From NCBI GenBank assembly GCA_034231615.1, contig CM067309.1, positions 22,625,965 to 22,689,964 on the forward strand: DNA of 64,000 nt. The letters run 5' to 3'. Both the position numbers and the translations under genes were made by a program. Below the pieces are notes generated by a model, which was given only the letters and a program-made list of their open reading frames with translations, searched no databases and had not been told where the DNA came from. Position 1 is the stretch's first letter; the number at the start of each line of letters is the position of its first letter. Positions 21,870 to 32,400 of the stretch are shown piece after piece. This DNA is from Meghimatium bilineatum. Lineage: Eukaryota > Mollusca > Gastropoda > Stylommatophora > Philomycidae.

Positions 21870-22565
21870 CAATAATGTGAGAATGCTGTAGATTCAGATG
21901 TTGTGATTTACACAGACGGGTCGGTCATCCGTCACCAGTGATGGGCATGGGCCTTTACTGTCCGATCAAAAGGGAAAACAGTACACGAAGCCAATGGTGC
22001 CTTTACCGCAACAACGAGCAGTCTAACTATGGAAGTATTCGCCATAACGCAGGCAATTTACTGGCTAGAGTCGCAAACCTATTCCCATGCTTGCATACTA
22101 AATGATTCACTGAATATGATTCAGAAAGTCAAAACAGGTGACGTACGTAGGGAATGGGCGTAGTCATTGGAGAGAGCTAAAATGCGGGCATCACTACGAA
22201 AACTCACTTATTTTTGTCCCCGGACATGCGGGCGTGGAAGGAAACGAACTTGCCGACAAATTAGCTAGTCTCGCCACCACAACAGACGGTCAGTCTATGG
22301 ACAGAGCAGACATACTTACTGCTCTTCGTGAGTCCTCACGTTCAGAGGATTTTGAGATGAATAAGCATGAGTCAATATCAAGAATGCAAGAATTGGGAGT
22401 GAGGATGGACGTGGCCCGAAAATAACCCTTAACAAAGATTTCAAAAAGAGTAATGAACCAACAAAAAATTGGAACCATCAGCCGTTATACCCTGATTTAC
22501 TGAAGCGGAGATCGGAGCACCTATGGACGTGTCCGGTGTGCGAAGATGATAATCAACATACCTAA
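21870..22565 (+). mobile_element. LINE RNase H-terminal fragment
   Basis: It reads VIYTDGSVIRH, LTMEVFAITQAIYWLES, FVPGHAGVEGNELADKLASL, and finally LWTCPVCEDDN. It is the same family as the 10,462-13,555 LINE and broken at several places. 22,566-22,940 shows nothing further. Confidence 0.8.
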
Positions 22566-22942
22566 TATCTATGTCAATTGTATTATTTATTTAAACAACT
22601 TCATCCAGAAAGCAGTTATTAACACTTTGTTGATCAGGAATCTGGATTCACCTAAGGGTGTCCACATATTTTTGAGACATTAATCTCTTAAGAAATGTGT
22701 ATAAAATCGAACTTGTGATGTAAATATTAGAAGTTTTCTGTCATAATAAATTTTTGCATTTTCTAAATGAATTTGGAAGTTCCAGTTGTTTCAAGAGCTA
22801 AATTGTATTTATTATAATATTTGGTGATGTTTACTTTCAAGGAATCGTACACTAACTAATCTAAAATTATGAATTTTGAAATAGTTCACTCATAAACCAC
22901 CTCAAATGATTGACTGTGTTGTGGGTGCAGCCATTTTGGAAT

Positions 22943-23060
22943 ATTATAGTGGAATACCTCTATAGCATTCTTTTATAACAAATTTCCATATATAACACTT
23001 TTCAAATCTTCAATTATATTTATTCTATATTGTGTGTACTGTATATAGTCAATTCTGTTA
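22943..23060. mobile_element. Partial pogo-type MITE end
   Basis: TAGTGGAATACCTCTATAGC and TTATAACAAATTTCCATATA match the terminal part of the family at 23,068. The other end is absent. Confidence 0.5.
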
Positions 23061-23067
23061 TACCATA

Positions 23068-24209
23068 CAGTGGAATCCTGTTATAACAAATTTGTTGGGT
23101 CTGACAGAATATGTGCGTTTATAACCGAAATTTGTTATATATGGTTATGACAACATACGACTACAGTATGCCCCTTTCAATTATTGTTTCCCTTGTGCAT
23201 TGTTTTTCCATGATGTAATCACTGTCTGTCAACTAAGAGAATGGGTATCAACTTTCTGTGACTCACTTCTCCTCCAAGTATGAGTTGTTTCTTGTGGCGA
23301 AGATCCGGTCTCACTATACTTTCATGTATATTTAATATTTCTCTTTCAACTAGGCAAGACTTTATTTGAGGTCAGTATGGCCAAGGCTTTGAGTGTACCA
23401 TCTTCCTTTTTTTCAATAACGATAGATCATATTTTCCGACACCAGAGTTTTAACATGCATTGTATGTGTGCTTCAAGTGAGTAGAATGCAAGGTCACTTG
23501 CCTATATCAACCACCTCTCCAATTTCTGCATGTTTAGTTGTGCATGACCAAATGACCATGGACAATATCACATCCAGGTTTCATGTGAACACGCCTATAA
23601 GACATGGGATAAATTAGAAATCATCCTTCTAACTTGACACATTTGATTTTTCTTTTGACTGTCATTGGCTTTTGATACAAAGTGACCAATTAAATTACTG
23701 GAAAAGACAAATGCCTCACTTTGAAAGGATGGGCCTGATAGAACAGCGAGACGATATTCAACACATTACCCTTGGCATATCTGTTTTAAACAGTTGGTAG
23801 TGTATCCTATTCAGGGCATAGCCCTCAATCCAGCATTTTTTGGTGTAGTGATTTTTTTTTCAGGACTGAAAAGGGCTTTGTCTAGGGGCACTGCCAGTAA
23901 ACATGTCATGCTGTTTCTGGGTGAATGCCTCACCAGCACACAGTGTTGGAGTCTATTGTCTACCTTTTCACATACGCACCTGTCAAAAGTTCAGAGACTA
24001 CCCTTTCCCCAAAAACAAATTGTAAATAGTTTGTTATACAGAGATATTTGTGTAAATGCACCAGTTATAAATAGTTTTTTTAAACTAAAACAGTGAAAAT
24101 AATCAGGGATTTTGAAGTGTTTTTAAAGTGTTAAAACTAGATGCGTTGAAACAGGATTTCGCTGTACGTTTTGTCAGTCTGGAACAAGTTGCTATAGCGA
24201 ATTCCACTG
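23068..24209. mobile_element. pogo-type TIR element with nested SINE
   Basis: CAGTGGAATCCTGTTATAAC at the left is matched in reverse at the right by CAGTGGAATTCGCTATAGC, and inner GTCTGACAGAAT by GTCTGACAAAAC. TA flanks both sides (23066-67, 24210-11). Within the 1,142 bp are a piece of the family T SINE (about 23,795-23,855, -) and no transposase. Confidence 0.65.
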
Positions 24210-24331
24210 TATCACGTATGAGCTATTTTTAGTAACATCACTATCTCTATGTTTGCGGTATTACCGAGCATCATTGCACATTAAACTCATCAAATGTGCT
24301 CACCAAGGATATATAGTCAAATCCCATTGCA

Positions 24332-24483
24332 CCGCCGAAGATGGAAGTATTGGGCCATTAGTGTAAACAAAATGACAACATATTTCTATGCTCTGCACTA
24401 CATCCTGCTGGAAATCTAATAGGACCATTGTCCTGCTACAAGAGAAAACCAGTAGTAGTTTGAAAATGAACGCCGAAAGAGAA
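24332..24483 (+). repeat. SINE family S1
   Basis: Full-length, CGCCGAAGATGGAAGTATTG to GAAAATGAACGCCGAA. The next MITE begins immediately. Confidence 0.75.
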
Positions 24484-24484
24484 A

Positions 24485-24885
24485 TCCAATTATAACAACT
24501 TGGTCTGGACCGGCAAAATATGTATGCAATAATAGAAATTTGTTATATACAGTACAAACAATAAATATAACTAGGGATTTTGAAAATTTGTTAGTGTGGC
24601 GCATGGCAGAGAGGTTAGAGCTTTGGTCTCACATGCGTGAGGTCCAGAATTCTATCCCGGGTAAGGACTGGGTTCTTTTTCTGTCTGAGTGTAAATTAAA
24701 AACCAACTCTGAACATGATGTGACGACAACAAGGGAATGCAGCTTTTATCACACGAGCCACTCGAAAACCTCCTGCAACTCCCTAACGGGAAAAATTCAG
24801 TATTGACAGTTTTCTATTTTCTACAGACAGTTATTAATAGGGTTATTTGTTACAAAAGGACATATTACAGAGGGATTCCACTGTA
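24485..24885. mobile_element. pogo-type MITE split by a tRNA-like SINE
   Basis: The left part (TTATAACAACTTGGTCTGG..) runs to about 24,596, the SINE occupies about 24,597-24,815, and the right part resumes at GGGTTATTTGTTAC and ends GGGATTCCACTG. That terminus then continues into the 35-bp array. Confidence 0.6.
24597..24815 (+). repeat. tRNA-derived SINE, second type
   Basis: The head carries GTGGCGCATGGCAGAGAGGT TAGAGC (A box) and GGTCCAGAATTCTATCCCGG (degraded B box), spaced as in a tRNA. The body has AACTCTGAACATGATGTG. Only one copy was noticed. Confidence 0.6.
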
Positions 24886-25143
24886 CCTGAAATAACTAAT
24901 AATTATCAGATTCCACTGTACCTGAAATAACTAATAATTATCAGATTCCACTGTACCTGAAATAACTAATAATTATCAGATTCCACTGTACCTGAAATAA
25001 CTAATAATAATCAGATTCCACTGTACCTGAAATAACTAATAATTATCAGATTCCACTGTACCTGAAATAACTAATAATTATCAGATTCCACTGTACCTGA
25101 AATAACTAATAATTATCAGATTCCACTGTACCTGAAATAACTA
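24874..25143. repeat. 35-bp satellite carrying a MITE terminus
   Basis: The unit is CAGATTCCACTGTACCTGAA plus ATAACTAATAATTAT, about eight near-identical copies. The GATTCCACTG part is the MITE end and the remainder its flank. Confidence 0.9.
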
Positions 25144-25447
25144 TGACTAACATCAAACTTGGCCAGCTAAGTTTTTATGCCCTCAATACATGACAAAAAA
25201 ATGGCAACAGTGGTTCACAAATTGCATCTTCGACATCAACACTAAAACTATCCAAGGGGTATAAAAGAACATAAGACATTGTATAACCAACCAGCTGTAT
25301 TAAATGGCGATAAGATGATGATGTAAAAGATTAGATAAAATCAGATCCTAAGAACATACAGCATCGTTCGCTGTAAAGTCTGTAATATCAATCTGACAAA
25401 TACAATCAAAAGCACATTAATATCTCACACAAGTTAACAAGGACGGC

Positions 25448-25876
25448 CTGACAAGTTACATAAACACAATAACAATGTCTGACAAGTTACATAAACACAA
25501 TAACAATGTCTTACAAGTTACATAACACAATAACAATATCTGACAAGTTACATAAACACAATAACAATGTCTGACAAGTTACATAAACACAATAACAATG
25601 TCTGACAAATTACATAAACACAATAACAATGTCTGACAAGTTACATAAACACAATAACAATGTCTGACAAGTTACATAAACACATTAACAATGTCTGACA
25701 AGTTACATAAACACAACAATGTCTGACAAGTTACATAACACATTAACAATGTCTGACAAGTTACATAACACATTAACAATGTCTGACAAGTTACATAAAC
25801 ACAATAACAATGTCTGACAAGTTACATAAACACAATAACAATGCCTGACAAGTTACATAAACACAATAACAATGTC
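25448..25876. repeat. 31-bp satellite, about 14 copies
   Basis: The unit is CTGACAAGTTACATAAACAC plus AATAACAATGT, with a few 1-4 bp deletions. The 300 bp before it (25,145-25,447) hold nothing recognised. Confidence 0.9.
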
Positions 25877-26090
25877 TTCTGTGTATGCCACACTCAAAGG
25901 CATTCATTATATCATATAAATGATTGTTCAGATTTCAATTCCATGAAAGTAAAAATAGCATTGTTGTTGATATCAATCATGAATGAGCATCATTTTCAAT
26001 TTGTACAATCTAATGAAGAATTTACAAAACTTATTTTCAGACATCAATCAAATCCTTAAGCTTCCCCTTAAAGTGTTTACATGTTACCTG

Positions 26091-26260
26091 CAGGGGTTCT
26101 CAACCTGTGGATCATGACCCCTTTGGGAAATTGTACAACCCTTTCATAGGGATCGCCTAAGACCATCGAGAAAAACACATATTTCTGATGGTCTTAGAAA
26201 TGAGACACAGCTCCTCTATCCATCCCCAGGCGAGTCCACCCACATACGAGTACCTGACGT
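26091..26260 (+). mobile_element. hAT terminus of SPIN/Charlie type
   Basis: It starts CAGGGGTTCTCAACCTGTGG, continues TGACCCC, AGGGATCGCCTAAGACCATC and AAAAACACATATTTCTGATG. From memory this matches the 5' end of SPIN-like hAT elements. CTAAGACCATC (26157-26167) and GATGGTCTTAG (26187-26197) form a hairpin. The matching 3' terminus was not found, so the element is truncated or longer than I could trace. Confidence 0.65.
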
Positions 26261-26414
26261 GATGACATCATTGCGCCAACCCCATCACACACACCCCGTA
26301 CAATTGGCCAAACAAACTGACCTCAGAGTTAATCAATGAAAATAAGGAAAGGTCAACCTGTGTAACAAGATATGTTTTGATAAACCATTTTCATTCTGTA
26401 ACTAACATTTTTGC

Positions 26415-26545
26415 TGCCATCAATGACTTGTGTCATCAAAACACAATGTCACACAATATTCGATGACTTTTGTCATCAAAACACAATGTCCTACAATATT
26501 CGATGACTTTTGTCATTGAAACACAATGTCCAACAATATTTTGGT
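26415..26545. repeat. 47-bp tandem repeat, 3 copies
   Basis: The unit is GATGACTTTTGTCATCAAAA plus CACAATGTCCTACAATATTC. The core GATGACTTTTGTCATC is nearly palindromic. Confidence 0.8.
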
Positions 26546-26747
26546 TGGTTTACAGTGCCACAGATGAAAACAGTCACCCTTCAAATGATTTTGATTTGTG
26601 GGAAATTTTGCAGACTACATAAGTTTTATTCAGTGTGGGACTCCATTCATTACAAATAGCATTCCAAGATGGAGCTGGTTATTTGACAGACTCAGAGTAA
26701 ATAATTGAAAATTTAAAGTATATATTGCGGTTTATAAATAAACACTT

Positions 26748-26935
26748 CAAAATGAACGATGTAGCTGATGATACCTGGCCGAAAGTTATTCCGATTCTGA
26801 CTTTTTAGCATATAATAGCGATAAAATGAACTTAGAATCGGTTACAGAATTGGATTATGATTCAAGTAATAACAATCACAGATTGATACACTGTAGGTCT
26901 ACTAGTACAGAAGCTAAAGGTGAAGGATATGTGCT
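26748..26935 (+). pseudogene. Possible piggyBac-type transposase N-terminus remnant
   Basis: After a frame change it reads SDSDF-stop-AYNSDKMNLESV then TELDYDSSNNN, an acidic serine/aspartate leader like those opening piggyBac transposases. It lies just left of several TTAA-bounded ends. Evidence is compositional only. Confidence 0.3.
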
Positions 26936-27157
26936 TCGGAAACAGAAACATTACTATACAAAATTTACAATATATTTAAAATCATTTATAAAATAATTGA
27001 AAATGAAACCTTTTCAAAAAAGCTTAAGATAAACGTTTCTGGAAAGTTTATTCTTATTTGAACGTCTTCTGTAAATTTCAAAGCCTTGACTGTTGATTTT
27101 ATAATTTCTTAAAATGATAATTCGCAAAATTCATGCAGAAAACAATTTGCGTGACAG

Positions 27158-27682
27158 TTGTAAACACTTCTTCTTTCATTCACTTGAAACATGTCTATAT
27201 CTGTAATTCTGTCTCCTTAATAAAACTCACTGTCTTTTGTAGTTCATACAGTGGCCCATAGAGCTTTGATTCCAGTGTTGTTTCCTCTGGCCAATATGTC
27301 TGCCGCAGCGTTTCATGTTCTGAACACTCTTGAAGTATATTTTTGGCACTCTGTGCTGCCTATACACATGGCCGTGTTGCCAATCTTGAACTTTGTATAC
27401 ATGTGACTGCGGAGTCGGTTGTGTCCTGTTCTGAGACGTAGAATTATAACTTCTGATCTGTTCATAATGTGATAGTCACCTTGTGTTGGTGTTTGTGGCT
27501 TTCTTATTGACTTGATCATCTGTTTTTTCTGGTGGTAAGTGATTGGTATATCTGGTTGGTCTTCGGCAGCACCTTCCTTAGCCAGTTGGTTTGTTTCATT
27601 TCCTGGTATTCCACAGTGAGAGGGTATCCACTGCACGGTTACCCTATACTGGTAAGACAATTCATTAAGTATTGTAAACACT
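27158..27682 (-). mobile_element. LINE RNase H fragment with 11-bp TSD
   Basis: Body 27169-27671 is flanked by TTGTAAACACT at 27158-27168 and 27672-27682. On the - strand it reads YRVTVQWIPSHCGIPGNETN, QLAKEGAAEDQPDIPITYHQ and ILRLRTGHNRLRSHMYTKFK, then a (GAA)-rich 3' end. It is better preserved than its sister at 4,985-5,635. Confidence 0.85.
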
Positions 27683-28735
27683 GATTAAAAAGGTGCAATA
27701 GCAACTGCTAGAAATTCTTTTTAAACTTATTAGACACATACACAAAAACCTGGCTTGTGCTTATAACTAAAACAAGTACAAGGGAGACTATACAATAAAT
27801 ATTAGTCGCGGATTAAAGTAGGCGGTAGGGTGCTAAAGGTTAACTTTTAGCACCCTACAGGTGACTTTTAACCCTTTCAATCCTTTCAAACCCTTTCAAA
27901 ATTATGATTCAGTCCAATTAACAGATAAATGGAAAGGTACTAATCTGTAAACATATCTTTGTGAATGTCATGTAAGGAAAAGTTCACTTGTCATGTAACA
28001 TGCGAGAGAGAAACAAATGAGCTCCAGTTTCCTATTGGCTTCATTTACTTGTGTCAAATTGTTTGCTGATAAATGTTTCAATAACGGCTGCAAAGCAGTC
28101 TCCTATACACAGCATGACATCATTCTGTAAATGTTACTTACTCCAAACATATAGGCCTAGTTCACATAGAGAAAGCCCTAGATATCTTGTGAGACAGGTT
28201 TCCAAAAAAAAAAGGATCTTATTTTTCAGAAAAATTTTGATACTGGCATTGGTTAGCTCTGCACACGAATGACTCAACGTAGAAATCGAAGGTCATATTC
28301 ACAAAGTCACAGTGGCTACACATTATTTATAAACTGTTGTCAAAATTTGGAAAATTACACTGGAAGCCGCCTTTACCAGTAATCGCACCAGTCCTAAATT
28401 TAGCATGTCTATTCGCATGGATAAAGTGAAGATCATCAATCTATACCACCATGTGCATATCGGGTGGATACGAGCAGGTAGGGTACATATATATATAGTT
28501 AGAGGGTAGGGAGAGAAAGGGTTAATCCATGACTAAGATTTATCGTAGTCTCTCTTGTACTTGTTTTAGCTATAAGCACGAGTCAGGTTTTTGTGTATGG
28601 GTCTAACACATCAACAAAATTTTCTAGCACTTGCTACCACCACAATTTTAATAAAAGTGTTTACAACTGTCCGACAAATTGTTTTTCTAACATGAATTTT
28701 GTGAGTAATCATTTTAAAATTATCACTCCCTAATT
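27683..28735. repeat. Large palindrome centred on TTAA
   Basis: The left arm (about 27,683-27,834, including ACAAGTACAAGGGAGACTAT) and the right arm (27,839-27,867 plus 28,526-28,690) are inverted copies meeting at GGGTGCTAAAGGTTAAC.. near 27,836. The right arm is split by a TTAA-bounded MITE at 27,872-28,521. Confidence 0.7.
27872..28521. mobile_element. piggyBac-type MITE, TTAA target
   Basis: The ends CCCTTTCAATCCTTTC and, in reverse, CCCTTTCTCTCCCTACC are flanked by TTAA at 27868-27871 and 28522-28525. It is 650 bp with no transposase. Confidence 0.65.
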
Positions 28736-28751
28736 CATGATACCCAAAACA

Positions 28752-29025
28752 ATGTGTGGGATGGTTGTAAAAACAATGTGTGTGACAGTTTTAAAAACAA
28801 TTTGTTTGACAGTTGTAAAAACAATTTGTGTGACAATTGTAAAAACAATTTGTGTGACAGTTGTAAAAATAATTTGTGTGACAGTTGTAAACACTTTGAT
28901 TAAAAAGACGTGACAGCAAGTGTTAGAACATTTTTTAACTTGTTAGACCCATACACAAAAATCGACTTGTGCTTGTAACTAAAACAAATACAAGGGAGAC
29001 TATACAATTAATCTTAGTCAAAACA
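28752..29025. repeat. 24-bp minisatellite plus third palindrome arm
   Basis: About six copies of GTGTGACAGTTGTAAAAACA plus ATTT (28,752-28,892). They are followed by a direct copy of the left palindrome arm (28,893-29,025, AAATACAAGGGAGACTATAC). Confidence 0.8.
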
Positions 29026-29050
29026 AGTTTATTTCTGTTAATACATAAAA

Positions 29051-29056
29051 TTTATT
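29051..29056 (-). promoter_or_regulatory. Candidate LRWD1 polyadenylation signal
   Basis: AATAAA on the - strand lies about 265 nt past the LRWD1 stop. The interval 29,057-29,319 has no other feature and is probably the 3' UTR. Confidence 0.35.
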
Positions 29057-29319
29057 TACTGAAACAAATATACTTAAAAAAGACATATCCCCGTATTTAT
29101 TTTCACTGATTATTTTTACTCGCTGTCATCAAAATTGTTCTCCAAAAGTATTAACGAAAATTCAACGGAGACTCAGTCTAATTCAAAAAGTGGTCAGCAA
29201 AGTGTTATCAAAATAAACAATGTCTAACTTATCTCTTAATTACATAAAATAGATACATATGGTTTATCAAAACACAGCTCTAACAACACACTTGATTCTT
29301 TCATCATTCATACACTCTG

Positions 29320-29451
29320 TCATTCTCCATCTGTCTGTGTTGTTTCTTCTTTCTCTCCCTCTCTCTTCCAAATGCATACTAGATTGTTGTCAGTCCCACC
29401 AGTAACATACTCATGGCTACTGCTTATAGCCACAGTGTTGACAACAAGTTC
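29320..29451 (-). CDS. LRWD1: LRWD1 terminal exon
   Basis: It encodes ELVVNTVAISSSHEYVTGGT, then DNNLVCIWKREGEKEETTQT and DGE-stop. VNTV...TD.N.V.IW closes the propeller as in vertebrate LRWD1. The acceptor is TATTCACAG. The short acidic tail is not conserved. Confidence 0.88.
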   Translation of the reverse strand, partial: ELVVNTVAISSSHEYVTGGTDNNLVCIWKREGEKEETTQTDGE

Positions 29452-32400
29452 CTGTGAATATACACAAAATAAGATTCTATAAAAAAAATATCAGTACTAT
29501 GATTGCAGTCCAACCTCCGTTTTCGTTCTTGTTTCCCATTAGTGCCTACCTACGTATTTTGTGATTAATTGGTATAAATATTGTATAAATAAATAATCAA
29601 TAATTTAAATATTCATTTTTAGAGTTAGGGGTTAGTTATGTTTTATATAACTAATCCTAACCCTAAATATAATTATATTTAAATTAATACATGCTCTAAA
29701 CATAAACTAATAAATATAGGCAAGGGAAAACACACAGGTAGGCACTCATTGGCACAATGGGGGTTGGATTACAAACATCATCATCAGGTGCCATGCCGGC
29801 TGGCGTAGACGATTATGGCTCTCCACAGCTCTCTATCTCCAGTATTATATAACAAGATCATTATTGTTTCCCTGTTGTGCCAGGTTGTCAAACTGTTTAA
29901 TATTTCTCACGTTCTCGCTATCTGTCTCTGTTGCCTTCAATCTTGCCTGTTGTGACTGTTCTCCAAACCTCCCCGTCTCATGAAGTGGCCAAAAAATGAA
30001 TTTGTCTTTTTCTATTACTGATTAACGTCCGTTTCATATTTGACTCTTTCAACACCTCCACATTAGTTTTTTTGGCAGTCCATGATATTCTCAACATTAT
30101 TCTGTAGAACGAAACACATCTCTACTGCCTCTAATTTCCCACCTTCCTGTTTGTTTATTGTCCAAGACTTGCATCCATACATTAGTATAGGAGTTATATA
30201 GCACTGAAGTACTCTCTTTCTCACTTCTAATGACAAGGTCATATTACACAATATATTTTTCATTTTTCTGAATGTTGTTTTTGCCTGCCCTATTCTGCTT
30301 CTTATTTCTGTTGAACTTCTTCCATCTGCTGTAATTGTTGTACCTAGATATTTGAATTGGTGGACCTGTTTTATTACTATATCATTCAAGGTGTGTTATT
30401 TTGTTTCTTTGAAATAACCATTACTTCTGTTTGTTTTCTTTATATTTAATAAGAGGTCTTTCTCTTTACTTTCTGTGACTACTACATTAATTAAATCTTG
30501 AAGATCTTCCTCACTTTTAGCAATCGGAACAGTGTTGTCCGCATATCTCAAATTATTTATGTTATGTCCTCACACTGATATTCCTGGGATATACCATTGC
30601 ATGCATTGTTTTCACTGTATAAAGAAGAACAGGTCTGGTGAAAGTACACATCCCTGTCTAACTCCTTGTTTTATTTGTTGAAAAGGTCCAAATTGATTTC
30701 CTACTCTTATTGCTGCACATGTTCTTGATGATTCTTAAATTTCATAGTACCTAAATTATTCTTAAATTTCATAGTACCTAAATGATTCTTAAATTGTGAT
30801 CATAGTATCTAAATATCAGTTATTTTTTCTTTAAAAGAAAATATATCTGAAGTGCTAAATGCAAAAAAAAAAAAAAAAGTTATGATAACAGACAAAAAGA
30901 TCAGATCAAAATAGACAATATAGAACTGGAATGTGTAAACAAATTTGAATATCTGGGAGCAAATATAAACATCTGCAGTGAATGTGCAGTTGAGATCAAA
31001 CGAAGACTCGCAATTGCAGCTCACAAACTTACACATATGAGAAAGCTGTGGCAAAGTAGTAATAATGACATACAGAGCAACATACAATAGAATATGTCCT
31101 TCTCTTGTCTGTACGGCTGACATGAGCTACTGTTTTAGTTACAGGACTCTTCTTCTTCTACATTTGTTCTCAGACTTCTGCAGATTAACAGGATGTAACC
31201 CAGAGGTGGAATGTGTTGTGTCATGGTTTACAGCTTAGCTGCGATATCAGCACCTTTTGACCTGATGCATCCGGCTTCAGTATGGCGCCCGAGTCACTTT
31301 GTTTTTTGTTCGTCCATCACAAGTGATGATTACCATTTGTTACATCCATTTTAAAAATTAAGTTAGTCAACCCTGCATGGTATGGGACAGCCAGCTCCAC
31401 CTCATAACCTACTTAGTTGACTCTTACAACATGCATGGAAGGTAAACAGTGTTGTTATTCTATATTCCCCTTTCAAGCCCTGACAACACATGAGCAGCAA
31501 CTCTTATGTGATAGATGGTGCCACCATGAAAGACATTAGGTCTTTTCTTTGCCAGTGTGTAGCTTCATGAAAGATATTAGATATTTTATCTGCTTGTATC
31601 TTGCCTAATGAAATCAATGAGGTCTTTTATTTGCCAGTGAGTTGCTTCCATGAAATAAATAAGTATTTTATTTGCCCGCATGTTGCCTCACAGTAAAACT
31701 TTCAATATTTTTATGCAAGCTCAGTATTCCCTAAAGTTCTTTTACCCCTTACCTTTTATACCCCTTTGATCCTGTATCACTCCCCTCAAGTCTTTCACCG
31801 CCCACCAGGTAGGCGTTTTCATCCATTTTGAGAAACCCTGCATTAACAGTATTTCAGATTCATTAATGCCAACTGCTAATACAAATATATCCATATTCTA
31901 AAATGACAGATGTTTACCTGGCGAAGTGCTAATGGTGTAACAGTGTTTACAATGTTTGGCCACTCCAAAACCTGAAACAGATATGAAAGACAAGTTGAGG
32001 TATGAGACCAGATACAGACCTATATTTACTTACCTGTTTGTCATTTTACAATATCCCACACTACAGGAACTCTCAAACTGGCAGGTATCAATACACTTCA
32101 CACATATCTAACACTCTTTTTCTGTGATGTAGTTCTTTTATTACCATTTAAAGTCATTTACCACTTCCAAGAAATCTCCCTTCATATTTTATCTGCTTTC
32201 CCACTATTTTATATTCTGCTCTGTGCAATACACTTTGGTTTTTTTAGGGAGGTTTTATGTGTCATTTTTATTTTTTAATTCTGGTGAGTTTTCCTAGCAT
32301 GTGATAGCCTTCCTGTCTTCAGATGACTGGTGTGTATCAATTCTACACCACGAAGGTTTATCACCAACTAGTAAAGATGAAAGAAATATTGCAGTAAAAC

